From RGIG1927 sp045546275 (lineage in GTDB: Bacteria; Bacillota; Clostridia; UMGS1883): a stretch of DNA of 64,000 nucleotides. Positions 1 to 9,414 of the stretch are shown in pieces; positions within the stretch are counted from its first letter, which is position 1; each line of letters begins with the position of its first letter. Where the stretch lies: assembly GCA_045546275.1 (NCBI GenBank), contig JAZQCM010000037.1:24514-88513 (forward strand), written 5' to 3'. The notes beneath the pieces were generated by a model, which saw only the letters and a list, made by a program, of their open reading frames with translations, was not told the origin of the DNA and did no database searches. A program made the translations under genes and the position numbers.

Positions 1-86
1 TCTCTTGTCATTCCTGGCCATACATACAGATAAGAGAGATTTAATTGATATTTGTGCCGACGTATGGCGGCGGAATGGAGATTTTT

Positions 87-518
87 ATGGAAAATATAAC
101 AAAAATTGATACTATAAGACCTATCATAGACGAAGCCTTTGAACAGCACAAGGCATTTTCCTTCAAGCCTAACGGAAAGAGCATGAACCCCTTTATAAAA
201 GGCGGAAAAACCTTTGTTATGATTGAAAAATACACAGGAAATGCAAAAAAGTACGATATTGTTTTTTACACTCGTGATAGCGGGCAGTATGTGCTCCACC
301 GTATTGTGAAAATGTATGATGACGGATACGGCATTACAGGTGATAACCTGTGGTGGATTGAAAAGGTAAAGGACGAGCAGATTTTTGCAATTGTAACCGA
401 GGTTGACGGAAAAGCAACCAACGGCTCAAAAATTTACCTTAGCACCCTTTTTATAAGACGGTTTTTTGTTCACGTTAAAATGTATTTAAAAAAGCATTTG
501 GGAGGAAAAAGAAAATGA
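87..518 (+). CDS. S26/S24-type serine peptidase (signal peptidase-like)
   Basis: This 143-residue protein resembles the catalytic core of S26 signal peptidases. The nucleophile motif GKSMNP places Ser32, and the second conserved block YVLHRIV has His71 where bacterial signal peptidase I normally has the general-base Lys. A Ser/His arrangement is known from archaeal and ER-type SEC11 enzymes. No clear N-terminal membrane anchor is seen. I chose ATG 87 because GGAG at 77-80 lies 6 nt upstream; ATG 75 and TTG 45 are longer in-frame alternatives. Its stop overlaps the start of the following GH43 gene, so the two are probably co-transcribed and it may process exported proteins or a peptide. The substrate is unknown. 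Confidence 0.75.
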   Translation: MENITKIDTIRPIIDEAFEQHKAFSFKPNGKSMNPFIKGGKTFVMIEKYTGNAKKYDIVFYTRDSGQYVLHRIVKMYDDGYGITGDNLWWIEKVKDEQIFAIVTEVDGKATNGSKIYLSTLFIRRFFVHVKMYLKKHLGGKRK

Positions 519-2014
519 AAAAGATTTTTGCACTTTTTCTTGTGCTTATGCTTGCATTAAGCGTAACTGCAAGTGCAAATAACCCCATTGTTAAAGAGGA
601 CAATCTGGGAAATCGCGTGTATGCAGGTGACCCTGCGGCAATTGTTGTGGGTGACACGGTGTATCTTTTCTGTGGTCACGACACCTCCACAACAAATTAT
701 TACTACATGCCCCAGTGGCTTTGCTATTCATCAAAGGATATGCTTAACTGGAAATACGAGGGCGTGCCCATGAAAGCAAGCGATTTTTCCTGGGGTAAGG
801 CTTCCGATGCATGGGCAGGCGAGGTTGAATACTACAACGGCAAGTATTACTTTTTCATGTGCAAAAACGGCACAGGTATTTCAGTTGGTGTGAGCGATAA
901 TATTACAGGTCCTTACACTGACCATTTAAACGGTAAAAAGCTTGTAGAACCCGGCTGGACAAGAGGAAAAGTTGGCTGGGACGACATTGACCCCACTGTG
1001 TGGATTGAAAAGGATGAAGAGGGTGTTGAACACCGCTACATGCTTTGGGGCAACAGCAACTGCTACATTGCCCAGCTTAACGAAGAAATGAACAGCCTTA
1101 TTGATTTAAACGGTGACGGACAGATAAATGGTGGCGACATTACAGAAATTAAATTTGAAAACATGCCTGTTGGCTTTACCGAAGCGCCCTGGGTTTACAA
1201 AAGAGGGGATTTATACTATCTTTTCTTTGCCACAAGCTGGCATGAGGAGCTTTCCTATGCAACAAGTGAAAATATAAATGGACCCTACACCTTTGGTGGC
1301 AAAATTATGGAGGCAGGTGCATCCAGCAACACAAACCATCCTTCCGTAATTGACTTTAAGGGCAAAACCTACATTTTTTATCACACAGGTGCAATGGAAA
1401 ACGGCAGCGGTTATCGCCGAAGCATTTGTGTTGACGAATTAAAATTCAACACCGACGGTACAATTGACCTTTTTTATGAAAGCAGTGTTGGCTTGGACGG
1501 TACAAAGGTTTATATATCACCTGTGAGCGACCCTGACAAAAAGGTTTACCACGGATTTTTCTCAAACACAACAGAACCTACTGCATACCCTGCAGGCGCA
1601 CTTGTTTACTGCGATTATTTTACCGTTAACAAGGCTGACTTTGAGTGGGAAATAATCGAAGGCAGAGGGGATAAAAACCTTGTTTCAATTCAGTCGGTAA
1701 ACAAAATGGGCTATTTTATAACAAACTACAATTCCCACATTAAGCTTTTGCACGATAACGATGCTTTAGAATCTACTGCACAAAGCATGACATTTATTGA
1801 GCACGAAGGCTTGTGCGGTAAGGGTGTAAGCTTTGAAAGCATGAGCGAAAAGGGAAAATATCTTACTTTTTCCCAAAACCGAATCATCCTTACCGATGGC
1901 TCAGACAAAGAGGCTTCAAGCTTTGTTGTAACAGAAGTAAACAAAACAAATGCTTTAAAAAAGCGCCTTGAAGCTTTTTTGAGTGAACGAGTAGTGAAGG
2001 AGGGTGTAAGATGA
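515..2014 (+). CDS. Secreted glycoside hydrolase family 43 protein with C-terminal beta-trefoil-like domain
   Basis: The N-terminus (about 21 residues, ending in ASA) is a signal peptide, so the enzyme is exported. Residues about 30-340 fit a five-bladed GH43 propeller: catalytic base Asp39 in AGDP, transition-state Asp159 in DDIDP, and likely acid Glu223 in FTEAPW. GH43 enzymes cleave arabinofuranosyl or xylosyl linkages. The C-terminal 130 residues look like an AbfB/ricin-type carbohydrate-binding beta-trefoil. An odd insertion at residues 197-208 matches the dockerin calcium-loop spacing DxNxDGxxNxxD. The gene overlaps the upstream peptidase by 4 nt and the downstream LamG gene by 4 nt. 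The exact substrate cannot be read from the sequence. Confidence 0.82.
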   Translation: MKKIFALFLVLMLALSVTASANNPIVKEDNLGNRVYAGDPAAIVVGDTVYLFCGHDTSTTNYYYMPQWLCYSSKDMLNWKYEGVPMKASDFSWGKASDAWAGEVEYYNGKYYFFMCKNGTGISVGVSDNITGPYTDHLNGKKLVEPGWTRGKVGWDDIDPTVWIEKDEEGVEHRYMLWGNSNCYIAQLNEEMNSLIDLNGDGQINGGDITEIKFENMPVGFTEAPWVYKRGDLYYLFFATSWHEELSYATSENINGPYTFGGKIMEAGASSNTNHPSVIDFKGKTYIFYHTGAMENGSGYRRSICVDELKFNTDGTIDLFYESSVGLDGTKVYISPVSDPDKKVYHGFFSNTTEPTAYPAGALVYCDYFTVNKADFEWEIIEGRGDKNLVSIQSVNKMGYFITNYNSHIKLLHDNDALESTAQSMTFIEHEGLCGKGVSFESMSEKGKYLTFSQNRIILTDGSDKEASSFVVTEVNKTNALKKRLEAFLSERVVKEGVR

Positions 2015-3744
2015 AAAAGCTGATTTTTGTTTTAACATTTTTGATGTGTGCTTTTTCCTTTTCGGTGTCAGTAGTGGCACAAACTCCTTTAAACTATACC
2101 TTTGATGATACGGAAAGCCTGAATGTGGTTACAAATTCACTTGAAGAAGGTGAGGGCGCAAAGATTGAAACTGGCAATCTTTCCCTTGACGGCTCCTACG
2201 GCTTAAAGTTAGGTGCTGTTAAAAAGGCTTTTACCGTTTCGGCAATGATAAAGGTAAATTCCCAGGGCGGTACCGACACAATCTTTTTTAAAGACATGGA
2301 TAATAAGGGCGAAAAGTGGACAGGAGTTATCTCCCGTGGCAAAAAGCCTGCAGTGTGGACTCATGGAGAAAATCACAGGTGGGAAACAATTGCCGAAGGA
2401 AATGACAATTTAGGCAAGTGGAGCTATGTTACATACGTTGAAGATGGCAGCACAGGCGGTCTTTACGTAAACGGCGAATTTGTGGGAGAAGGCACAGTTG
2501 AAGAAGGCGAGGGCGAATTGTACCTTGGTGCAACCTACTGGTCAGCCGATGCAATAAGTGCTTTGGTTGATTCGGTTACTCTTTACCAAAGAGCTCTTAC
2601 TAAGGAAGAAATAATGGCTGAATACGAAAAGCATATTGATTATAAAACTGCAATTACTCTGCCTGAAAAAGTAGTTTTCAACCTTGACCTTGTTGAAAAA
2701 ATTGCATCGAAAAAAGTAGTGTGGGAATCAAGCGATGAAAGCGTTATAAGTGTATCGGGCGAGGTTACAAGACAACAGGAAGATAAAACCGTCACCTTGA
2801 AAGCATTGATTGATGGTAATGTTATAAGTACTTTTGACATTACTGTTTTAAAAAAGCCTTCTGACGAAAACGAGGAGGTAATTGTTGACTACGTTTTTGA
2901 CGAAAAGGACGGCGAAATTGTTTACGACAAGTCGGGCAACTCAAACCATGGTGCATCATACGGAAGCGTGGCTTTTGACAAAAACGGAGCGTATTTTGAC
3001 GGTGCAGATGACTACCTTAAAATGCCCGAGGGAATACTTTATGGCAAAGACGAAATAACAATTGTTACAACCTTCACGCCGCACATTGCACAGGCACACA
3101 CCTTCCTTTACGGTTTTGGTAATGGAGCAGAGGATGGCTATATGTTTTTAAATCCTTCAAAGCCCGGCACAAACCAAATTCAGTTTACTGCCACCATGAA
3201 AGGCTCTGAAGACGAGAAGAACATTAATTCAATCCCCGGCATACGAATTAACGAAGAAGCAACCGTGTGTGTTGTTTTGAAGGGAACCTTTGCATCCATG
3301 TACATAAACGGTGATTTGGTTATGGATGGCGACATGGGGCTTAAGGCAAGAGATTTAGGCAAAACCAAAGAAAACTATATTGCAAAATCCCTTTATGCTG
3401 CGGACCCCTATTTTAAGGGCAACATGAAAAATTTCACCGTGTATGGCTACTGCATGAGTGAGGAGGATATACAAAAAGCTTTCGGTAAGCCTGTGGAGTA
3501 CTTGGAAAAAGCTCCCTACAGCATTCCAAAAGAAAAATTCAAGGCTGAATATACATCAGGCGAAGTTAAAATTGTAACAGATTTTTCAATGGAAAATGCT
3601 GTGATAGTTGTTGCAGGGTATGATGCATTGGGCAATCTTACGGGTGTTTCTTTAAAAGCATTGATTATTAAAGAGGGAAAAGCCTTTAATGTAAAGGGCG
3701 ATTTTGAAAACGCAGTGGAATTTAAAATGTTTTCATTAAATTGA
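2011..3744 (+). CDS. Secreted protein with two LamG/concanavalin-like domains
   Basis: A signal peptide (ends near VVAQ) is followed by a first LamG-type jelly-roll (about 25-200), an atrophied bacterial Ig-like domain (about 215-285, containing the typical VVWESSDESVISV pattern), a second LamG domain (about 295-490) and a short Ig-like tail. LamG domains usually bind glycans or act as appendages to glycosidases. No catalytic residues were recognised. The start ATG overlaps the stop of the GH43 gene, so the two secreted products are probably made together and may work on the same polysaccharide. There is no LPXTG or C-terminal membrane anchor. Confidence 0.75.
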   Translation: MKKLIFVLTFLMCAFSFSVSVVAQTPLNYTFDDTESLNVVTNSLEEGEGAKIETGNLSLDGSYGLKLGAVKKAFTVSAMIKVNSQGGTDTIFFKDMDNKGEKWTGVISRGKKPAVWTHGENHRWETIAEGNDNLGKWSYVTYVEDGSTGGLYVNGEFVGEGTVEEGEGELYLGATYWSADAISALVDSVTLYQRALTKEEIMAEYEKHIDYKTAITLPEKVVFNLDLVEKIASKKVVWESSDESVISVSGEVTRQQEDKTVTLKALIDGNVISTFDITVLKKPSDENEEVIVDYVFDEKDGEIVYDKSGNSNHGASYGSVAFDKNGAYFDGADDYLKMPEGILYGKDEITIVTTFTPHIAQAHTFLYGFGNGAEDGYMFLNPSKPGTNQIQFTATMKGSEDEKNINSIPGIRINEEATVCVVLKGTFASMYINGDLVMDGDMGLKARDLGKTKENYIAKSLYAADPYFKGNMKNFTVYGYCMSEEDIQKAFGKPVEYLEKAPYSIPKEKFKAEYTSGEVKIVTDFSMENAVIVVAGYDALGNLTGVSLKALIIKEGKAFNVKGDFENAVEFKMFSLN

Positions 3745-3752
3745 GGTGCGAT

Positions 3753-4169
3753 ATGATACTTTTAGTTTTTTTAGGAATTGGTATTATAATTTTTGCATTG
3801 TTCTATCTTGAGGAGTCGGGTTTTTTCCGTATGGGAAGAACAAAAATGTACGAGGCAACTGTTGTGGACGAATCGGAAAAGGACGTTTATGACAATATTG
3901 GCGGTACAAATGTACGCTTTTTCAAGGTTTACGAATTTTTTGACGGCGAAGAAAATGTGGTTGTTGCATCGGAAAGACCGAGAAAACACATCGACAACGA
4001 TGTTGGACGAAAGTGCGCTTTATATGTGGATGCAAAAAACCGCAAGGCAATGGAAAAAAAGGATGTTATCCGTTACCGCATTTATGCTGCTCTTTTAACT
4101 CTTTTAGGTCTTTCCATAATCCTTTTGGTACTTTACGTTAAAGAAAATGTTCCGGGGGCGGTATGGTAA
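3753..4169 (+). CDS. Small membrane protein, DUF3592-like
   Basis: The 138-residue product has an N-terminal membrane segment (about residues 1-18), a soluble beta-rich middle of about 75 residues and a second membrane segment (about 112-132). This is the layout of DUF3592-type proteins, whose function is unknown. ATG 3753 is preferred over upstream TTG 3741 because GAGGTG at 3743-3748 is well spaced. The end overlaps the start of the sirtuin gene. Family assignment is tentative. Confidence 0.6.
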   Translation: MILLVFLGIGIIIFALFYLEESGFFRMGRTKMYEATVVDESEKDVYDNIGGTNVRFFKVYEFFDGEENVVVASERPRKHIDNDVGRKCALYVDAKNRKAMEKKDVIRYRIYAALLTLLGLSIILLVLYVKENVPGAVW

Positions 4170-4882
4170 TGGACGAAATAGCAAAGCTCAAAAGCATGAT
4201 TTCCGAATGTGAAAGCGTTGTGTTTTTCGGCGGTGCAGGCGTTTCAACCGAGTCGGGCATACCCGACTTTCGCAGTGTGGACGGACTTTATAATGAAAAG
4301 TATGATTATCCCCCCGAGGAGATTATAAGCCACAGCTTTTACAAAAAGAACCCACAGGAGTTTTTTAAATTTTACAAGGACAGGATGATTTTCCCCTCCG
4401 CAAAGCCAAACGAGGCTCACAAATACCTTGTAAGGCTTGAAAAGGAAGGAAAGCTCAAGGCTGTGATAACACAAAACATTGACTCACTTCACACCATTGC
4501 AGGAAGCGAAAAGGTTTTTGAACTTCATGGCTCTGTAATGCGTAACTACTGCGAAAAATGCGGAAAGTTTTATAATCTTCAATATGTAACCGAGCAGGAA
4601 AACGTGCCTCGGTGTCCTTGCGGCGGAATTGTAAAGCCCGATGTGGTCCTTTACGAGGAAATGCTTGACGACAGCGTTGTAACAGGTGCAGTTAACGCCA
4701 TACAAAATGCCGACATGCTCATCATAGGCGGAACAAGCCTTGTGGTGTACCCTGCGGCAGGACTTATAAATTACTTTAAGGGCAAATATTTAGTGCTCAT
4801 AAATAAAAGCATAACAAGTGCGGACAATAAAGCCGATTTGGTTATACATGACTCAATCGGCAAGGTTATGAGTAAGCTGTAA
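4163..4882 (+). CDS. cobB: NAD-dependent protein deacylase, sirtuin (SIR2) family
   Basis: This is a full-length class of bacterial sirtuin (239 aa). It has the NAD-binding motif GAGVSTESGIPDFR, the TQNIDSLH motif, the catalytic His in ELHGS and two cysteine pairs (CEKC and CPC) that form the structural zinc site. It would remove acyl groups from lysines using NAD+. It is the last gene of a run of overlapping genes for a peptidase, a GH43 enzyme and a LamG protein and is followed directly by a terminator. ATG 4169 (TAATG overlap with the previous stop) is an equally good start. The link to secreted glycosidases is unexplained. Confidence 0.9.
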   Translation: MVMDEIAKLKSMISECESVVFFGGAGVSTESGIPDFRSVDGLYNEKYDYPPEEIISHSFYKKNPQEFFKFYKDRMIFPSAKPNEAHKYLVRLEKEGKLKAVITQNIDSLHTIAGSEKVFELHGSVMRNYCEKCGKFYNLQYVTEQENVPRCPCGGIVKPDVVLYEEMLDDSVVTGAVNAIQNADMLIIGGTSLVVYPAAGLINYFKGKYLVLINKSITSADNKADLVIHDSIGKVMSKL

Positions 4883-4906
4883 AAAAGGACGGAAACGTCC
4901 TTTTTT
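4881..4906 (+). terminator. Rho-independent terminator after the sirtuin gene
   Basis: A perfect 11-bp stem including A6/T6 with a GAAA tetraloop lies immediately after the cobB stop codon. Confidence 0.9.
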
Positions 4907-4946
4907 GCGTTTTTCTGCAAAGTTGGAACCAATTTTGCAAATTTTA

Positions 4947-4974
4947 TTGACAAATCTTTTTCTGTTGATAGAAT
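4947..4974 (+). promoter_or_regulatory. Sigma-A type promoter for the LRR protein
   Basis: TTGACA (4947-4952) is followed after 16 nt by TAGAAT (4969-4974). Transcription would start near 4981, which rules out the in-frame ATG at 4973 as a start codon. Confidence 0.75.
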
Positions 4975-4996
4975 GAAGCCAAAAGGAGTGGTAGGT

Positions 4997-7543
4997 TTGA
5001 AAAAAGTTTTGTCTTTATTAATAAGCGTAGTTTTTATATTGCATATATGCCCTGCTTTTGCAATGGAATATGAAGGTTTTGAATACCTTGTTGAAAATGA
5101 CATGGTAATTATCACCGGGGTTGACAGCACGCTGGTTTATGAAATTGAAATACCCGAAAAAATTGATGGGTTGCCTGTTGTGAAAATTTCGGAAAGAGCA
5201 TTCTTAAACAACAGAAGGATTACTGAAATAACAATTCCCGACAGCGTAAAAGAAATTGCGGACCATGCTTTTATGAATTGCTCAAAGCTTGAAAAGATAA
5301 CCATGGGAAGCGGCTTGACAGCTATTGGTGAAAACGCATTTTTTGGTTGCAGTAAAATTTCAGAATATGCTGTTGACGAAAGCAACACGGTGTTTGCTGC
5401 AATTGACGGGGTGCTTTTTAACAAGGATATTACAAAGCTCATAAAGTACCCCGAGGCAAATGAGAACACTGAATACGCAATTCCCAACACTGTTAAAATA
5501 ATAGGTGCTCATGCTTTTTGCAGTAGTGGAAAGCTTGAAAACATAACAATTCCCGAAAGTGTTGAAACTATTGAAAAATTCGCATTTTCAGAATGTGATA
5601 AAATAAGAGAAATTATAATCCCCGACAGTGTTACCGAAATGGGTGAAGGCGCATTTTATCATTGTGATTATTTAAACTACGTGACTCTTTCGGAAAGCTT
5701 AACTGAAATCCCATTAAATGCATTTAACAAAACGGGACTTTTTGAAATAACAATACCACAAAAGGTTACAACTATTGGCAGTGGTGCTTTTTATGGCTGC
5801 AATATTAAAGAGGTTACCGTGCCAAAAACAGTAAAAAATGCAGGCGAGAAGGTTTTTGCCAATTGTGGTGTTTTACAAAAGATTACTTTTGAAGATGGTT
5901 GTGAAAAAATATTTGATGAAATGTTTTCAACCTGCAGAGATTTAACAGAAATTATTATCCCTGAAAGTGTGACCGAAATAGGGTCAAAAGCCTTTTTCGG
6001 CTGTGAAGACTTAACAGTGTTTAATATTCATAAAAACGTAAAAACAATCAAAAGTGCAGCTTTTGGTCAGTGTGATGCACTCTCGGAAATAAATGTAAAT
6101 GAAGAAAATGCATTTTTTACATCCGTTGAAAATGTGCTTTATTCAAAGGATAAAACAAGGCTTATCCATTATCCTCTTACAAATGAAGCTTTAAAATATA
6201 CAATACCCGATGGGGTAAAGCTTGTTGATGATTATGCATTTTCAAGGTGTGGTGCAAACGAAATAATTCTTCCCGATACAACTGTTGAAATCGGTGACTG
6301 GGCTTTTTCCTATTGCGAATTTGAAAAAATTGAAATTCCAAAAGCTGTTACAAAAATAGGTGCAAATGCATTTCATATGTGCGATAACCTTACTGAAATT
6401 GCAATACCCGATAATATAGAGGCAGTTGAAGATTATACCTTTTACAGTTGCCAAAGTCTCAAAAAGGTGAAATTGCCCAAAAAATTAACAAAAATCGGTT
6501 CCTATGCATTTACAGGATGTGGCTTTGCCGAAATTAATGTTCCCGACACAGTTTTGACTATTGGCGAGTATGCCTTTGCGGAAACTATGCTGCAAAGCTT
6601 TAGCATTCCCGAAAATTCAGCTATGATTGCCGAATACACATTTTCGTTATGCTCTGGATTAACCGAAATTGTAATTCCCGACAATGTAAAACTCATCGGA
6701 GCATATGCTTTTTCAGGCTGTACAAATGTTACAAGGCTCAGTATTGGAAATGGTTTGGAAGAAATCGGTGCTGCAGCATTTGAAGAACTTGGAATAACAA
6801 GCCTTACCATTCCGGGCAATGTTAAAATTATCGGAAGCGGCGCCTTTAATAATTGCGATGCCATGACCGTTTTAAATCTTGAAAGCGGCATTGAAAAAAT
6901 TGAAATGAGAGCCTTTGCAGAGTGTGATTTGTTAAAGATGGTTACAATACCTGAAGGTGTAACCGAGCTGCAATACGGAGTTTTTTCACATTGTGGTAAG
7001 CTCAATAAAGTTGTAATTGAAGAAGGTGTAACAAGCATTCCGTCAAATGCATTCGCCTCAACGGCCATTAAAACGCTGTATTTGCCCAATAGTCTTAAAG
7101 AAACATCGGGCTACTGCTTTGGCTCAATTAAAAGCATAGAAAATGTTTATTACAACGGCAATCCGGAGGAATGGACAAAAATCGATTTTCCCGAAAGTGA
7201 CAGAGAAGCTCTCGCATATGCTACGGTTACGCTTTTAACCAACCACACAAGCACTTCTGATTATACCGTTTCCGATGTTTATGCGTATGACAGCTGGACA
7301 GGCGAGGTTGACGTGTCGGTTGTGAAAAATACAGATGGCGACAAAACAGCAGTTCTGGTTGTGGCTTTATATTACCAGGGACACATGACAGAATGTAAAA
7401 CCTTTCCTGTTGAAAATGTCGAAAAAAATCAGCTGAGGGTTTACTCTCATCAGTTTGACAAAACAAAAAATGCTACAATTAAGGCATTTGTTATTGAGAG
7501 CAAAAACAACTTAAAAAGCATCAGTAACATTTTTGTAGTTTGA
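4997..7543 (+). CDS. Secreted BspA-type leucine-rich repeat (LRR_5) surface protein
   Basis: A signal peptide ending near CPAFA is followed by roughly two dozen LRR_5/BspA repeats of 22-23 residues with the typical pattern I.IP..V..IG..AF..C, from about residue 40 to 740. Such proteins are cell-surface adhesins or ligand binders. The last 90 residues form a separate Ig-like domain also common in clostridial exoproteins. No LPXTG or membrane anchor is present. I chose TTG 4997 because GGAG at 4985-4988 precedes it and because the promoter -10 overlaps ATG 4973. The gene forms its own transcription unit between two terminators. Confidence 0.9.
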   Translation: MKKVLSLLISVVFILHICPAFAMEYEGFEYLVENDMVIITGVDSTLVYEIEIPEKIDGLPVVKISERAFLNNRRITEITIPDSVKEIADHAFMNCSKLEKITMGSGLTAIGENAFFGCSKISEYAVDESNTVFAAIDGVLFNKDITKLIKYPEANENTEYAIPNTVKIIGAHAFCSSGKLENITIPESVETIEKFAFSECDKIREIIIPDSVTEMGEGAFYHCDYLNYVTLSESLTEIPLNAFNKTGLFEITIPQKVTTIGSGAFYGCNIKEVTVPKTVKNAGEKVFANCGVLQKITFEDGCEKIFDEMFSTCRDLTEIIIPESVTEIGSKAFFGCEDLTVFNIHKNVKTIKSAAFGQCDALSEINVNEENAFFTSVENVLYSKDKTRLIHYPLTNEALKYTIPDGVKLVDDYAFSRCGANEIILPDTTVEIGDWAFSYCEFEKIEIPKAVTKIGANAFHMCDNLTEIAIPDNIEAVEDYTFYSCQSLKKVKLPKKLTKIGSYAFTGCGFAEINVPDTVLTIGEYAFAETMLQSFSIPENSAMIAEYTFSLCSGLTEIVIPDNVKLIGAYAFSGCTNVTRLSIGNGLEEIGAAAFEELGITSLTIPGNVKIIGSGAFNNCDAMTVLNLESGIEKIEMRAFAECDLLKMVTIPEGVTELQYGVFSHCGKLNKVVIEEGVTSIPSNAFASTAIKTLYLPNSLKETSGYCFGSIKSIENVYYNGNPEEWTKIDFPESDREALAYATVTLLTNHTSTSDYTVSDVYAYDSWTGEVDVSVVKNTDGDKTAVLVVALYYQGHMTECKTFPVENVEKNQLRVYSHQFDKTKNATIKAFVIESKNNLKSISNIFVV

Positions 7544-7565
7544 CAAAAAGCTCCTTAAATAAGCT

Positions 7566-7607
7566 AAAAATGACAGCTGAAAAAATTCGGCTGTCATTTT
7601 TTGTTTT
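7566..7607 (+). terminator. Rho-independent terminator after the LRR gene
   Basis: A 12-bp stem (7566-7577 with 7590-7601) is followed by a T-rich tail. Confidence 0.88.
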
Positions 7608-7612
7608 TCGTA

Positions 7613-7641
7613 TTGACATTGTAAATAATGGGTGCTAACAT
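7613..7641 (+). promoter_or_regulatory. Promoter of the ABC exporter operon
   Basis: TTGACA (7613-7618), a 17-nt spacer and TAACAT (7636-7641) lie just upstream of the exporter operon. Confidence 0.75.
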
Positions 7642-7659
7642 ACACATGAGGTGATAGCT

Positions 7660-9414
7660 ATGAAAACACGAAGTTGGCTTTTTAAGTACATAAAACCTTT
7701 TGTTCCGCAAATGGTTTTTGCATTTATTCTGACCATTACAAACACACTGCTCAGTAACGTAAGACCACTTTTGCAGGGTAGGATAGTGGATGAGGTTTTT
7801 CAGAAAATGGATGTTACAAACCTTGTGAAACTTACTCTTGCAATGCTTTTGGCAGTTTTACTTAAAGATGTTTTCAGAATTATTGACCATTTAATACTTG
7901 AAGGCACCAGCCAGAAGGTTATTAAAAACATGAGAATAGAGCTTTATGACTCGCTTCAGAAACAGGATTTCAGATTTTTTGATTCCAATCGTACAGGCGA
8001 TATCATGAACCGCCTTACAGGCGATATTGATTCAATCCGTCACTTTGTGGCATGGGTTATGAACGGTATGATTGAAAACCTCTTTTTGTTCATAACAGCG
8101 CTTATTATCTTAGGCTCAATCAATCTTAAGCTCACTTTAACTCTATGCATTCTCACTCCTGTTATAGCCCTTACGGGTATAGGCTTTTCAAAAAAGGTTG
8201 GCCCTGCTTTCCGAAACGCAAGAGCATGCCTTAGTCAGCTCAATACTGTTGCCCAGGAAAACATTTCAGGTAACCGTGTTGTAAAGGCTATGGTACGTGA
8301 AAAGTTTGAGCTTGAAAAGTTCGACAAGGCAAACGGTGAATATAAAAATGCAAATATTCAGTCAAACCGTATTGCACAAAAATACATGCCCACTTTAAAC
8401 TTTCTGGCAAACACCTTAAACGTGCTTGTTCTTGTTGTGGGTGGCTGGATGGTTATAAATGGAGAAACCACCGGTATGACAATAGGTGACTATGTAACCT
8501 TTAACTCCATGAGCTGGGCGCTTAATATGCCCATGCGCTCACTCGGATGGCTTATTAACGACACAAGCAACATGCTGGCGTCTGCCGAAAAGGTTAAGGA
8601 ATTTTATCTTTCCGAGCCCGAAATTTTCGGCAACAAAAAGGATACCGAGCGTAACAAACGCCTTGAAGGTAACGTTACCTTCAACAATGTTTCCTTCAGC
8701 TACAACGAAGCAGGTGCTGCAATTGAAAATGTTTCCTTTGAAGCAAAGAAAGGGCAGACCATTGCAATCATTGGCGAAACAGGCTCAGGTAAATCCACCA
8801 TTGCAAACCTTATGTTCCGTTTTTACGATGCAACAGAGGGCGAAGTGCTTCTTGACGGAATTAATGTGCGTGACATGAGCTTAAAGCACGTAAGAAAAAG
8901 CATGGCAATTGCCATGCAGGATATTTTCCTTTTCTCCGACACCATTGAAGGCAACATTGCCTACGGCAACCCCGATGCCACAATGGAAGAGGTGAGAGAG
9001 GCTGCCATTAAGGCCGATGCGAACCACTTTATTGAAAAAATGCCCGAAGGCTATGAAACAATTGTTGGTGAACGTGGTGTTGGACTTTCAGGTGGTCAGA
9101 AGCAGAGAATTTCACTTGCAAGAGCTCTTCTTAAAAACCCGTCCATTCTTATTCTTGACGACACCACAAGTGCTGTTGACATGGAAACTGAAAAGTATAT
9201 CCAGCAAATGCTCAAGAAGGAAGCGGGCAACAGAACAATGTTTATTATTGCTCACCGTATAAGCTCCGTTAAAAATGCTGACCTTATTTTAGTTATGGAA
9301 AAGGGCAGGATTATTGAACGTGGTACACATGATGAGCTTATCAGCCTCAATGGTAAGTATAAGGAAGTATACGACACCCAGACAGGCAACTTTAACGAAA
9401 AGGGGGAAGAGTAA
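7660..9414 (+). CDS. ABC exporter half-transporter, degenerate-site subunit
   Basis: The protein (584 aa) has six predicted membrane helices (about 1-310) followed by an ATPase domain with Walker A GETGSGKST (about 372), signature LSGGQ (about 476) and Walker B ILILDD (about 500). The catalytic Glu after Walker B is replaced by Asp. This is the hallmark of one half of heterodimeric exporters such as BmrC/BmrD or TM287/288, which export drugs or lipids. ATG 7660 has GAGGTGAT in front; GTG 7651 is an alternative. The stop overlaps the start of the partner gene (TAATG). The substrate is not known. Confidence 0.9.
   Translation: MKTRSWLFKYIKPFVPQMVFAFILTITNTLLSNVRPLLQGRIVDEVFQKMDVTNLVKLTLAMLLAVLLKDVFRIIDHLILEGTSQKVIKNMRIELYDSLQKQDFRFFDSNRTGDIMNRLTGDIDSIRHFVAWVMNGMIENLFLFITALIILGSINLKLTLTLCILTPVIALTGIGFSKKVGPAFRNARACLSQLNTVAQENISGNRVVKAMVREKFELEKFDKANGEYKNANIQSNRIAQKYMPTLNFLANTLNVLVLVVGGWMVINGETTGMTIGDYVTFNSMSWALNMPMRSLGWLINDTSNMLASAEKVKEFYLSEPEIFGNKKDTERNKRLEGNVTFNNVSFSYNEAGAAIENVSFEAKKGQTIAIIGETGSGKSTIANLMFRFYDATEGEVLLDGINVRDMSLKHVRKSMAIAMQDIFLFSDTIEGNIAYGNPDATMEEVREAAIKADANHFIEKMPEGYETIVGERGVGLSGGQKQRISLARALLKNPSILILDDTTSAVDMETEKYIQQMLKKEAGNRTMFIIAHRISSVKNADLILVMEKGRIIERGTHDELISLNGKYKEVYDTQTGNFNEKGEE

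Noticed and set aside
1085..1145. Cellulosomal dockerin
   Set aside because: Only one calcium loop, internal to the catalytic domain; dockerins have two and are usually terminal.
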